From Alphaproteobacteria bacterium (GTDB lineage Bacteria; Pseudomonadota; Alphaproteobacteria; UBA828), in NCBI GenBank assembly GCA_022826665.1, contig JAJDUK010000056.1, positions 62,001 through 126,000 on the forward strand: a stretch of 64,000 nt of DNA, given 5' to 3'. The position numbers and the translations under genes were made by a program. This document shows positions 1 to 7,840 of the stretch, piece by piece. Under the pieces are notes generated by a model, which saw only the letters and a list, made by a program, of their open reading frames with translations, made no database searches and had not been told where the DNA came from. Numbering within the stretch: the first letter of the stretch is position 1; every line of letters starts with the position of its first letter.

Positions 1-1135
1 CGAAGACCGCGCCCTCCGCCACCCGGTTGGCGAGGATCCAGTCGCAACCCTTGGCCGTGAGCTTGGCGGCGGCATTGGCTTCGACGTCCTCGGTCTCGGC
101 GGCGAAACCCACGACCAGTCGCGGGCGCTTCGGGCCAGGGGCGCTGAGCGTGGCCAGAATGTCCGGGTTCTCTGTGAGCTCCAGCGTAGGAGCGCCGTCG
201 CTCTGTCCCTCGCCCCTCCGGGGCTTCTTGATCTTCTGGTCCTGGGGCGCCGCTGCGCGCCAGTCCGAAACCGCCGCCGCGCAGATGGCGACATCGGCAG
301 GCAGGCCCTGCTCGCAGGCGGCCAACATCTCCTCGGCCGTCTCGATGCGCACCGTCTCGACCCCCTCTGGCGCCGCCTCAGCCGTCGGGCCCGAGACGAG
401 CAGCACGTCGGCGCCCGCCTCGGCGCAAGCGGCGGCGATGGCGTGGCCCTGCTTGCCCGACGAGCGGTTGCCGAGGAAGCGCACCGGGTCGATGGGCTCG
501 TAGGTCGGGCCGCTGGTGATCAAGACCCGCAGGCCGGCGAGGGAGCCGGAGCGGGCGGCCAGAACGTCGGCGATGGCGGCCACGATCTCCGGCACCTCGG
601 CCATGCGGCCGGGGCCGCTCTCGCCCTCCGCCAGCGGGCCGTCGTTGGGGCCCACGACGGCGACGCCGTCGGCCTCAAGGCGCGCCCGGTTGCGCGCCGT
701 CGCGGGGTGCTGCCACATCCGCGTGTTCATCGCGGGCGCCAGCAGCGTGGGCTTGTCCGCCGCGATCAGCGTGGAGGTCGCGAGGTCATCGGCGATGCCG
801 TGGGCCATCTTGGCCATGATGTCGGCGGTGGCCGGCGCCACCACCACGATATCGGCCTGCTGCCCCAGCCTGATGTGGGCGATCTCGCTTTCTGCGGTGA
901 GCGCGAGTGTGTCGGTGTGGACCGTCTGCCCGGCCAGGGTCTCGACCGAGAGAGGCGTAACGAATTCGGCGCCGGCACGGGTCAGGATGCAGCGCACGTG
1001 CGCGCCGTTCTCCCGCAGCCGCCGGATCAGGTCGAGGCACTTGTAGGCGGCGATGCCGCCCGCGATCACCAGCAGGATTCTGCTGCCGCGCAACGCTGCG
1101 GCGTCCGCTCCGCCCCTGTTTTCCGCGTTCTGCAT
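1..1135 (-). CDS. coaBC: Bifunctional phosphopantothenoylcysteine decarboxylase / phosphopantothenate-cysteine ligase, C-terminus cut by window edge
   Basis: Coenzyme A synthesis from 4'-phosphopantothenate in the cytoplasm: the ligase half joins cysteine, the flavoprotein half decarboxylates. The ORF is missing from the track because it runs off the left edge. Translated on the minus strand from the ATG at 1135 it shows the flavin-binding start (LLVIAGGIAAYKCLDLIRRL), the catalytic-His context (IAHIRLGQQAD), APATAD, PAMNTRMW and GPGRM of the decarboxylase domain, then the ligase segment (ITSGPTYEPIDPVRFLGNRS, later VGFAAETEDVEANAAAKL). The flap position that is Cys in E. coli (ACGD..GPGRM) reads AEGESGPGRM here, so that Cys is absent; I recall similar substitutions in other alphaproteobacteria. 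About 378 codons are visible; the end lies outside. Confidence 0.95.
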   Translation of the reverse strand, partial: MQNAENRGGADAAALRGSRILLVIAGGIAAYKCLDLIRRLRENGAHVRCILTRAGAEFVTPLSVETLAGQTVHTDTLALTAESEIAHIRLGQQADIVVVAPATADIMAKMAHGIADDLATSTLIAADKPTLLAPAMNTRMWQHPATARNRARLEADGVAVVGPNDGPLAEGESGPGRMAEVPEIVAAIADVLAARSGSLAGLRVLITSGPTYEPIDPVRFLGNRSSGKQGHAIAAACAEAGADVLLVSGPTAEAAPEGVETVRIETAEEMLAACEQGLPADVAICAAAVSDWRAAAPQDQKIKKPRRGEGQSDGAPTLELTENPDILATLSAPGPKRPRLVVGFAAETEDVEANAAAKLTAKGCDWILANRVAEGAVF

Positions 1136-1188
1136 GCGATTACGCTAAGGGGGCCGGGCAAGCCCGGCAAGAGCCGCGCCGGCCCCGC

Positions 1189-2040
1189 TCAGGGCCAGCG
1201 CACCTCGGGCGGGAGCGACATCAGGATCGCCTCGGTGTTGCCGCCGGTCTCCAGCCCGAAGCGCGTGCCGCGATCATAGAGCAGGTTGAACTCGACGTAG
1301 CGGCCGCGGCGCGCGAGCTGGTGCGCGCGCTGCTCATCGGTCCAGGGCTCGCCCATGCGGCGGCGCACGAGCTTCGGATAGATGTCCAGGAAGGCGCGGC
1401 CGACATCCTGGGTGAAGGCGAAATCCGCCGCCCAGTCGCCCGTATTGAGATCGTCGTAGAAGATGCCGCCGACCCCGCGCGCCTCCTCGCGGTGGGGCAG
1501 GTGGAAGTATCGATCGCACCAGGCCTTGAAGCGCGGGTAGTAGTCGGCGTCGTGGCGCGCGCAGGCTCGGCTGAGTGCAGCGTGAAAGTCCGCCGTGTCA
1601 CGCTCGTCCGGGTAGGCGGGCGTGAGATCGGTGCCGCCGCCGAACCACCACGTGCTGGTGACGATATGTCTGGTGTTCATGTGGACCGCCGGCACCAGCG
1701 GCGAGCGCATGTGGGCCACGACTGAGATGCCGCTCGCCCAGAAGCGGCCATCCTCGGCGGCGCCCGTGATCTTCTCGCGAAAGCTCTCAGAAAACGTGCC
1801 GTGGACGGTGGAGACGTTGACGCCCACCTTCTCGAACACACGGCCGAGCATGAGCGACATCACGCCTCCGCCGCCGCCGGGGCGCTCCCAGGCCTTGCGC
1901 CGGAAGCGGCCGGGACGGGAACCCGCCGTCTCTGCCTCGTTCTCGATCGCCTCGAAGGCGGCGCAGATCTCGTCCCGCAGCGTCTCGAACCAGGCCCTCG
2001 CCTGCTCTTGCCGCGCCGCTTCGTCGCCCGGATCGCCCAC
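1189..2040 (-). CDS. hemF: Oxygen-dependent coproporphyrinogen III oxidase
   Basis: Oxidative decarboxylation of coproporphyrinogen III to protoporphyrinogen IX in aerobic haem synthesis; soluble cytoplasmic enzyme. The 283-residue protein matches the family length (E. coli about 299) and contains the family blocks [45 protein letters not shown] and a terminal SLPPEVRW. The start is GTG, 6 bp after the stop of the upstream Ldh-family gene, so the two are probably co-transcribed (MDR reductase, Ldh-family gene, hemF, then coaBC after a 53-bp gap). No oddities seen. Confidence 0.95.
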   Translation of the reverse strand: MGDPGDEAARQEQARAWFETLRDEICAAFEAIENEAETAGSRPGRFRRKAWERPGGGGGVMSLMLGRVFEKVGVNVSTVHGTFSESFREKITGAAEDGRFWASGISVVAHMRSPLVPAVHMNTRHIVTSTWWFGGGTDLTPAYPDERDTADFHAALSRACARHDADYYPRFKAWCDRYFHLPHREEARGVGGIFYDDLNTGDWAADFAFTQDVGRAFLDIYPKLVRRRMGEPWTDEQRAHQLARRGRYVEFNLLYDRGTRFGLETGGNTEAILMSLPPEVRWP

Positions 2041-2046
2041 GGGAGG

Positions 2047-3138
2047 CTATTGCTCCCCGCCTGCCGCCGGCGTCACGTCGTAGTCGTCGCCGAGCGAGAG
2101 CGCGTCCAGGATCGCCTTGATCCGCGCCCACGTGGGGCCGTCGATGGGGTACGGGCCGCCGGGCCCTCCGCCGGCGCGCGCACCGGGGAGGCGCACGCCC
2201 GCGCTGCCCTCGGCCGGCGGCAGCGCTTCCAGCCCCGTGACGAACTCCTCCATCATGCGCACGAACTCTGCGCCCCTGCCGAGCGCCTGCGGGTCGGCGG
2301 CAAGCACGAAGAGGCCGTTGCCCTGGTCTTCGTTCTCGTTACCCCGGCTCATGCCAGCGCCGGCGAGCGCGCCCGCGAAGGCCTCGACGATCAGGCTGAG
2401 CAGAAAGCCCTTGTGGCCGTCGGCCACGCCCCCAAGCGGCAGCAGCGAGGCGTTGCGCGGCGAGTGGAAGAAGCCGGCCGGCTCCGTGGTCGGCCGGCCC
2501 GCGCGGTCGATCAGCCAGCCTTCCGGCACGGCTTCGCTCTGGTTCGCAGCCATCCTGATCTTGCCGAGCGCCGTAATCGAGGTGGAGAGGTCGATCACCA
2601 ACGGCGGCTCGCCCGACGCGCGCGGGATGCCGCAGGCAAGCGGATTGGTGCTGAGGAAGGGCGCCGCGCTGCCGAAGGGCGCGACACAGGCGCCGCCGCC
2701 CGCGTCGTTCACCAGCAGCAGGGTCATCAGCCCCGCGCGTGCCGGCCCGCCGACGTAGGCGCCGAGGCGGGCCACGTCGTTGCCGTTGCGCACCGCCGCG
2801 CAGCCGATGCCCTGAGCCCGCGCCTTGGCCACCGCCTGCTCTACGGCGAAGACGCAGGAGACCGGGCCCAGGCAACGCCGCGCATCGATCATCGCCGCCG
2901 CCGCGGTCTCGTGCACCACCACCGGCGCCACCGCCGGCGCGATCATTCCTGCCCTGGTGTCCTCGGCGAAGGTGGGAATGCGCATGACCCCGTGCGAGTG
3001 ATAGCCCGCGCGGCTCGCCTCCAGCAGGGTTTCGGTCAGCACCGCGCGCTCCTGCGCGGTGAAGCCCAGCGCGCCGAAAATGTCCTCGGTCAGGACGCAG
3101 ACGGTCGCTTCCGGGGCGCTGACCCCCGCTTGGGACAT
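2047..3138 (-). CDS. Malate/L-lactate dehydrogenase (Ldh_2) family oxidoreductase
   Basis: NAD(P)-dependent 2-hydroxyacid dehydrogenase fold of the YlbC/YiaK/AllD type (not the Rossmann LDH). Supporting blocks: early RAGYHSHGVMRIP, the cofactor/substrate region GIGCAAVRNGNDVARLGAYV, FLSTNPLACGIPR, and VADGHKGFLLSLIVEAFAGAL. At 363 residues it has the usual family length. It sits 4 bp downstream of the MDR reductase gene and 6 bp upstream of hemF. The substrate cannot be decided from sequence; malate, lactate, ureidoglycolate and sulfolactate enzymes share this fold. Confidence 0.85.
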   Translation of the reverse strand: MSQAGVSAPEATVCVLTEDIFGALGFTAQERAVLTETLLEASRAGYHSHGVMRIPTFAEDTRAGMIAPAVAPVVVHETAAAAMIDARRCLGPVSCVFAVEQAVAKARAQGIGCAAVRNGNDVARLGAYVGGPARAGLMTLLLVNDAGGGACVAPFGSAAPFLSTNPLACGIPRASGEPPLVIDLSTSITALGKIRMAANQSEAVPEGWLIDRAGRPTTEPAGFFHSPRNASLLPLGGVADGHKGFLLSLIVEAFAGALAGAGMSRGNENEDQGNGLFVLAADPQALGRGAEFVRMMEEFVTGLEALPPAEGSAGVRLPGARAGGGPGGPYPIDGPTWARIKAILDALSLGDDYDVTPAAGGEQ

Positions 3139-3142
3139 GGCG

Positions 3143-4159
3143 TCAGCGCTCCGCCACCTTGACCACGAGCTTGCCGAAGTTGCGCCCCTCGAACAGCATC
3201 CCGAGCCCCTCGGGCGCGTTCTCCAGGCCCTCGATCACGTGCTCCCTGTAGGTCATGGAGCCGTCGTCGAGCCACCCGCCGAGGCGGGCGAAGGCCTCTG
3301 GGTAGCGAGGCAGCCAGTCGAACACCAGGAAGCCCTCGACCCGCGCCCGGTTGACGAGGATGTGGCGCAGGTGGCTCGGCCCCAGGTAAGGCTCGGTCAG
3401 GTTGTAGTGGTGGATGCAGCCGCAGACGACGACGCGCGCCTTGAAGGCGAGGCGCTGCATCACCGCGTCGGTCATCGGGCCGCCCACGTTGTCGAAGTAG
3501 ACATCGATGCCGCCGGGGCAGGCTTCGTCCAGCGCCGCGCCCAGGTCGTTCGCCGTTCGGTAGTTGATGGCGGCATCGAAGCCCAGCTCGTCCGTGATGT
3601 AGGCCGCCTTCTCGTCGCTGCCCACCGTGCCGACCACCCGGCAGCCGCCGATCTTGGCGATCTGCCCCACCGCGGCGCCCACCGCGCCCGAGGCCGCGGA
3701 GACCACCACCGTGTCGCCGGGGTGCGGCTGTCCCACCTCCAGCAGGCCGAAGTAGGCGGTGGCGCCCGGCATACCGAGGATCCCGAGGGCGTAGGAGGGC
3801 GGATGGCCGGACTCCGGCAGCACCCGCGCCGTGCCGCGCGTGCAAAGCGCGTATTCCTGCCAGCCGAACATGCCCTCTACGAGGTCGCCTTGCTTGAGAC
3901 CGGAGGACTCCGAGCGCACGACCTCGCCCACCGCACCGCCGGTCATCACGTCGCCGATGCCGACCGGCGCCGCGTAGGATTTCGCGTCGCTCATGCGCCC
4001 ACGCATGTAGGGATCGAGCGAGAGCGAGAGCACGCGCACTAGTGCTTGGCCCTGGCGGGGCTCCGGCGCCGGCTCCTCGGCCAGCGAGAAGTCGCTTGCC
4101 TTGGGCATGCCCACAGGCCGCGCCGCGAGCCTGACCTGACGATTGATAACGGCGTTCAT
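3143..4159 (-). CDS. NADP-dependent MDR oxidoreductase (CurA / leukotriene B4 dehydrogenase-like)
   Basis: Zinc-independent medium-chain reductase acting on alpha,beta-unsaturated carbonyls, by family. The start RQVRLAARPVGMPKASDF is typical, followed by LSLDPYMRGRMSD, the dinucleotide-binding AASGAVGAAVGQIAK region at about 155-170 and YFDNVGGPMTDAVMQRL. No structural-zinc cysteine cluster is present, consistent with the subfamily. The ATG at 4159 is preceded by an AAGGAA ribosome site. First gene of the minus-strand run into the Ldh-family gene and hemF. Physiological substrate unknown. Confidence 0.85.
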   Translation of the reverse strand: MNAVINRQVRLAARPVGMPKASDFSLAEEPAPEPRQGQALVRVLSLSLDPYMRGRMSDAKSYAAPVGIGDVMTGGAVGEVVRSESSGLKQGDLVEGMFGWQEYALCTRGTARVLPESGHPPSYALGILGMPGATAYFGLLEVGQPHPGDTVVVSAASGAVGAAVGQIAKIGGCRVVGTVGSDEKAAYITDELGFDAAINYRTANDLGAALDEACPGGIDVYFDNVGGPMTDAVMQRLAFKARVVVCGCIHHYNLTEPYLGPSHLRHILVNRARVEGFLVFDWLPRYPEAFARLGGWLDDGSMTYREHVIEGLENAPEGLGMLFEGRNFGKLVVKVAER

Positions 4160-4452
4160 ATCGGTTCCTTTGCTTGCTTTGGGTTCAACCCCTCCTCACC
4201 CCGGCCCTCTCCTCCCACCTTATCCTTTCCCTCAAGCGCCGGGCGCTCGCTCCGCTCGCTTGGCTACGCGCTTCGCGCGCGGCGCGGTCGCGCCGTCCGG
4301 GCCTGACGGCCCGGGAGGGTGGAGGGGGACGCAGGCGGCACCGGCTCGCTCTCCCTCTCCTCCCCGCTGGGGAGGAGAGGGCCGGGGTGAGGAGGGGAAG
4401 TTTCTGTTCGATCTCCCTGACGAGTGGCGACAAGGGCTATGCGCTGCTCCGC
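4160..4452. repeat. Intergenic hairpin-rich element with 26-bp perfect inverted repeats
   Basis: Non-coding gap between SDR copy 1 and the MDR reductase. The 26 bases at 4191-4216 (beginning CCTCCTCACCCCGGCCCTCT) are the exact reverse complement of 4370-4395, so 4191-4395 looks like a 205-bp element with terminal inverted repeats. Inside are a 7-bp stem (CCGGGCC-TGAC-GGCCCGG, 4297-4314) and a 12-bp perfect stem with a 3-nt loop (4354-4380). The right half recurs at 5310-5392. No transposase and no convincing ORF; REP/MITE-like is an inference. Confidence 0.8.
4354..4380. terminator. Perfect 12-bp GC-rich hairpin downstream of SDR copy 1
   Basis: CCTCTCCTCCCC, loop gct, GGGGAGGAGAGG. It lies about 70 bp beyond the stop of the minus-strand SDR gene. 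There is no T tract on either side, so it could be a weak terminator, an mRNA stabiliser, or simply part of the repeat element. The same stem occurs at 5349-5375. Confidence 0.5.
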
Positions 4453-5244
4453 CTACGGATGGACGTCGTAGCCGCCGACCGCCAGGTAGCCGCCGTCGAT
4501 CACGAGCTCCGTGCCGGTGATGAAGCTCGACTCCTCCGAGGCGAGGAAGATCGCGCCGTTGGCGATGTCCTCAGGCTTGCCCACACGCCCGATGGGGTGC
4601 TGCTTGGCGAGCGCCTCGATCCCCGCTTCAAGGCTGCCGTAGTCGCGGTAGCAGGTGGCCTCCATCATCTCGGTATGGATGTAGCCGGGATGGATCGAGT
4701 TCACCCGGATGCGGCGTTCGTCCTTGGCGCCGTCCAGCGCTGCCGCCTTGGTGAAAAGCCTGACCGCCCCCTTACTCGCGCTGTAGGCCGAGAGAGCCGG
4801 AATGCTCGTGAAGCCCAGGATCGAGGAGAGGTTGATGATCGAGCCGCCCGCGCGCATCGCGGCCATGCCGTGCTTGGTGCCGAGGAAGACGCCGTCGACG
4901 TTGACCGACATGGTCTTGTGCCAGCTTTCCAGCGTGACCACGTCGAGCGGCTCGACGATGCCAACGCCTGCGTTGTTGACGAGAATGTCGAGGCCGCCGA
5001 AGCGATCGATCACGGCCGGGATCGCGGCCTCCCAATCGGCCTCCTTGGTCGTGTCCAGCGTGATGAATATGGCCTTGGCGCCGCCGGCCTCAAGCTCCGC
5101 CGCGAGCGCCTTGCCGCCTTCCTCATCGATATCGCTGAGCGCGACCGGCGCGCCCTCCGCCGCCATCCCGCGCGCCATTGCCGCGCCGAGGCCCCTCCCG
5201 GCGCCGGTGATGAGCGCGACGCGGCCTTCCAGTCGTCCTGCCAT
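4453..5244 (-). CDS. Short-chain dehydrogenase/reductase, tandem copy 1
   Basis: Classical SDR of 263 residues: NAD(P)-binding TGAGRGLG near residue 15, NNAG near 93, catalytic Ser in the SSILGF context, Tyr-Lys in YSASK, then the HPGYIHTEM segment. Asp in ALSDID at the end of beta-2 suggests NAD preference (family rule). Start ATG with AGAGGAG upstream. It is a near copy (about 28 differences by eye, roughly 89% identity) of the gene at 5448-6239, and the duplicated unit, about 995 bp, includes downstream non-coding sequence. Many of the substitutions fall in residues about 95-155 around the active site. Substrate unknown. Confidence 0.9.
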   Translation of the reverse strand: MAGRLEGRVALITGAGRGLGAAMARGMAAEGAPVALSDIDEEGGKALAAELEAGGAKAIFITLDTTKEADWEAAIPAVIDRFGGLDILVNNAGVGIVEPLDVVTLESWHKTMSVNVDGVFLGTKHGMAAMRAGGSIINLSSILGFTSIPALSAYSASKGAVRLFTKAAALDGAKDERRIRVNSIHPGYIHTEMMEATCYRDYGSLEAGIEALAKQHPIGRVGKPEDIANGAIFLASEESSFITGTELVIDGGYLAVGGYDVHP

Positions 5245-5447
5245 TCTCTGCTTCTCCTCTCGTCAATTGTCGACGGTCGCCCCACCTCCCCCTGTCCCCC
5301 TCCCCCCGAAGGGCGGAGGGGGGACGTAGGTAGCGCCGGATTTCTCTCCCTCTCCTCCCCACGGGGGAGGAGAGGGCCGGGGTGAGGAGGGGGTGTTCCT
5401 TTTCGATCTCCCTGAAGAATGATGACAGGGGCTACGCGCTGCTCCGC
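5245..5447. repeat. Intergenic spacer between SDR copies with REP-like hairpins
   Basis: The segment 5281-5323 contains a C-rich strand, GAAGGGC and a G-rich strand able to fold on itself; a close relative in opposite orientation lies at 7426-7467. From about 5310 the sequence matches the right half of the 4160-4452 element, including a perfect 12-bp stem with loop acg (5349-5375) and GGCCGGGGTGAGGAGG. The last 60 bp resemble the 3' flank of SDR copy 1, showing that the tandem duplication carried its flank. Confidence 0.75.
5349..5375. terminator. Perfect 12-bp GC-rich hairpin downstream of SDR copy 2
   Basis: CCTCTCCTCCCC, loop acg, GGGGAGGAGAGG. The two arms are identical to those of the 4354-4380 hairpin while the loop differs. 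No T tract. It lies just past the stop of the minus-strand SDR copy 2, in the same relative position as the first hairpin. Confidence 0.5.
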
Positions 5448-6239
5448 CTACGGATGGACGTCGTAGCCGCCCACCGCCAGGAAGCCGCCGTCGATTACCA
5501 GCTCAGTGCCGGTGATGAAGCTCGACTCCTCCGACGCGAGGAAGATTGCGCCGTTGGCGATGTCCTGCGGCTTGCCCACACGCCCGATGGGGTGTCGCTT
5601 GGCAATCGCCTCGATCCCTGCTTCCAGGCTGCCGTATTCGCTGTAGCAGGTAGCCTCCATCATCTCGGTATGGATGTAGCCGGGATGGATCGAGTTCACC
5701 CGGATGCGGCGTTCGTCCTTGGCGCCGTCCAGCGCCGCCCCTTTGGTGAAGAGCCTGACCGCCCCCTTGCTCGCGCAATACGCGGTGAGCTCCGGCGTGG
5801 CCGTAAAGCCCATGATCGAGGAGATGTTGATGATCGAGCCGCCCGCGCGCATCGCGGCCATGCCGTGCTTGGTGCCGAGGAAGACGCCGTCGAGGTTGAC
5901 CGACATGGTCTTGTGCCAGCTCTCCACCGTGATCGCGTCGACCGGCTCGACGACGACGACGCCCGCGTTGTTGACGAGGATGTCGAGCCCGCCGAAGCGA
6001 TCGATCACGGCCGGAATCGCGGCCTCCCAATCGGCCTCCCTGGTCGTGTCGAGGGTGATGAACATGGTCTCGGCGCCGCCAGCCTCGAGCTCTGCCGCGA
6101 GCGCCTCGCCCCCCTCCTTGTCGATGTCGCTAAGCGCGACCGGCGCGCCCTCCGCCGCCATCCCGCGCGCCATTGCCGCGCCGAGGCCCCTCGCGGCGCC
6201 GGTAATGAGCGCGACGCGGCCCTCCAGCCGTCCGGCCAT
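5448..6239 (-). CDS. Short-chain dehydrogenase/reductase, tandem copy 2
   Basis: Paralogue of the neighbouring SDR with the same length (263 residues). It has TGAARGLG, NNAG, Ser in SSIMGF, and YCASK as the Tyr-Lys pair. The C-terminal half (RRIRVNSIHPGYIHTEMMEA, FITGTELVIDGG) is almost unchanged between copies, whereas the stretch EPVDAITVESW to FTATPELTAYC differs at many positions, which could mean a changed substrate. The start lies 18 bp after the racemase-family stop, so it is probably translated from that transcript. The true substrate is not known. Confidence 0.9.
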   Translation of the reverse strand: MAGRLEGRVALITGAARGLGAAMARGMAAEGAPVALSDIDKEGGEALAAELEAGGAETMFITLDTTREADWEAAIPAVIDRFGGLDILVNNAGVVVVEPVDAITVESWHKTMSVNLDGVFLGTKHGMAAMRAGGSIINISSIMGFTATPELTAYCASKGAVRLFTKGAALDGAKDERRIRVNSIHPGYIHTEMMEATCYSEYGSLEAGIEAIAKRHPIGRVGKPQDIANGAIFLASEESSFITGTELVIDGGFLAVGGYDVHP

Positions 6240-6257
6240 GGTCCGCCCCTCCCCTCG

Positions 6258-7022
6258 TCAGTCGCCGACCGATGCGGCGCCATCCATCATGGCGTGGACC
6301 ATGGCGGGCTTGGGCACGGTCGGGCTGGGGTAGGCCTTGCGGCTGTGGCTCAGGCCTAAGCCCAGCACGCATTCGGCGAGCTTGTAGGTGAGTGGGCCGG
6401 GGTTGATGACCGGTACCGGCAGGTTCTCGGCCATGTGGCCGTGGGCCTGGTGCATGGTGGTGGAGCCGAGCAGGATCGCCTCGGCGCCGTCGTCCTCGAT
6501 GCAGCGCGTGGCGCATTCCACCAGCTTGGGGAAGACCACCTCCTCCTTGCCGCCCAGCAGGTTCTCGACGTCCGGCATCACGTTGATGGAGCGGACCGAG
6601 GCGAGCCGGTCGGCGACGCCGTATTCCACGCTGCTTTTCTTGTAGAGGGGAATCCAGCCGTCCCACTGGGTCACCACCGAGAAGCGGTTGCAGAGCATCA
6701 GCGCCATCATGTACGACGCCCGCCCCGGCCCGATCACCGGGATGTCGAGCACCGAGCGCATGGCGTTCATGCCGGAATCGCTCATGGTGTCGATGCAGAC
6801 GGCGTCGTAGCCGTCCTCCTGTGCCGTGAGGCCCGCTTCGAACAGCGAGATGTCGGCCATGCTGTAGTCGTGGTAGCAGTCGAGCAGCGCCGGCCCCGCT
6901 TTGACGCCCCGGAAGTCGAATTCGATGTCCGGGCCGAACGAGACCGAATCCAGCTGCGAGCGCCGGTTCGCGAGCCCCTTCTCGTCGAAGGCGAAGGGAA
7001 CGATTACGAGTATCTTGGCCAT
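6258..7022 (-). CDS. Aspartate/glutamate/hydantoin racemase-family protein
   Basis: The track ORF begins at 7145, but the better start is the ATG at 7022 (MAKILVIVPF), preceded by GGAGAGG. The 254-residue protein shows the family's two cysteine-type half sites in altered form: the first is CIDTMSDSGM, where AspGlu racemases carry Cys; the second is LLGSTTMH, where the usual second Cys position appears to be Ser/Thr. It may therefore be a decarboxylase-like or non-racemising member. Downstream are the two SDR genes, suggesting a short catabolic operon. Function beyond the family is not assigned. Confidence 0.75.
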   Translation of the reverse strand: MAKILVIVPFAFDEKGLANRRSQLDSVSFGPDIEFDFRGVKAGPALLDCYHDYSMADISLFEAGLTAQEDGYDAVCIDTMSDSGMNAMRSVLDIPVIGPGRASYMMALMLCNRFSVVTQWDGWIPLYKKSSVEYGVADRLASVRSINVMPDVENLLGGKEEVVFPKLVECATRCIEDDGAEAILLGSTTMHQAHGHMAENLPVPVINPGPLTYKLAECVLGLGLSHSRKAYPSPTVPKPAMVHAMMDGAASVGD

Positions 7023-7301
7023 GACCCTCTCCCCATCCGTGCCGTGTGTGCGCCGGATCATGGCGCAGATGCCGCGCCGGCGGAAGGGCGCGCGGCGCCA
7101 GCGAGAGCGCGGGGGCGGCGCCTCGGCCTGGCCCGTGGGACGCACATCAAATTCTTGAGGCGGGACAAGCCGGGATCAGGCGGGATAAGTGGGAGGTGTC
7201 GCCCGCGCCTCGGTTGCGGACGCCCGCTCACCCCACTGCCGAAGCTCGTTGGCTCGGGAGCGTCATGGCGCGATCTTGGCGCGAGCGGCGCGCCCCATGC
7301 A

Positions 7302-7317
7302 CCGGACCATGGTCCGG
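7302..7317. promoter_or_regulatory. Perfect 16-bp palindrome
   Basis: CCGGACCATGGTCCGG, self-complementary with no spacer, in a gene-free stretch upstream of the minus-strand racemase operon. A similar half, CGGACCATGG, recurs at 7595-7604 at the edge of the first direct repeat. It could be an operator, but no regulator gene is adjacent. Confidence 0.4.
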
Positions 7318-7425
7318 GCAAAGGGGGGAGCGGACGGAGAGCGAAGCTGATCCCAGACAGTGCCGCCTGCGTTGCCTCCGTGTACCTCGAGGATTGAAAG
7401 GGCGCGACGGGCTTCCGCGGCGCGA

Positions 7426-7467
7426 TTCCCCCTCCGCCTTTGGGAAAGAGGGACAGGGGGAGGTGGG
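7426..7467 (-). repeat. REP-like intergenic element (copy related to 5281-5323)
   Basis: Read on the minus strand it begins CCCACCTCCCCCTGTCCC, continues through a short AAAG loop region and ends GGCGGAGGGGG. This closely parallels 5281-5323 on the plus strand. Non-coding, GC-rich and able to form a stem; likely one member of a dispersed genomic repeat family. Confidence 0.55.
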
Positions 7468-7550
7468 CTGGCTCAACCGGGTGAGCACCGGTCGCCGCCC
7501 ATTGATCGCGCGTCCATTCTTCCAACAGGGCTTGAAAGGTCTAGCTGCCT

Positions 7551-7564
7551 ACACCATATGGTGT
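7551..7564. promoter_or_regulatory. Perfect 14-bp palindrome
   Basis: ACACCATATGGTGT, self-complementary without spacer, 36 bp upstream of the first 100-bp direct repeat. Dyads of this size are typical of dimeric regulator sites; nothing ties it to a particular protein. Confidence 0.4.
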
Positions 7565-7599
7565 GAGTCTGCCTCAGCCCACCCCAAAGTCTTCGGACC

Positions 7600-7699
7600 A
7601 TGGCAGCGCAGTGGCTGGGCACCGCTCCGGGATTACCGGTGAGGTGCGGGTCGTCGTGAACTTCCATCTTGCATGGGAGGCACGCCCCGAAGGACGCCG
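7600..7699. repeat. 100-bp direct repeat, copy 1
   Basis: Begins ATGGCAGCGCAGTGGCTGGG and ends GAAGGACGCCG. It matches 7947-8046 (offset 347 bp) at 99 of 100 positions. The only difference is A at 7605 against G at 7952, with 94 consecutive identical bases after it. Both copies are open in the same amino-acid frame (AVAGHRSGITGEVRVVV). Confidence 0.95.
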
Positions 7700-7840
7700 G
7701 CCCTTCGCTGCCTTTGACGCCATGGCCGGGGAGCACGCAAGTGCAAGTCACATGGCGGATGGGGCAATTTTGCAGGCGGGGGCCGGGGCGGCGGCCGCGC
7801 TTGACAGCGCCAAAAACCTGGTAGGATGGAGGCAACGCAA

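Larger units (their letters stand above)
7023..7840. other. Non-coding accessory stretch with palindromes and a repeat copy
   Basis: About 0.8 kb without a convincing gene. It holds the racemase-family upstream region, a perfect 16-bp palindrome (7302-7317), a REP-like inverted element (7426-7467) related to 5281-5323, a perfect 14-bp palindrome (7551-7564), the first copy of a 100-bp direct repeat (7600-7699), and a TTGACA at 7801-7806 followed 15 bp later by TAGGAT. Long ORFs on both strands here look like GC-rich chance frames. Confidence 0.6.
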
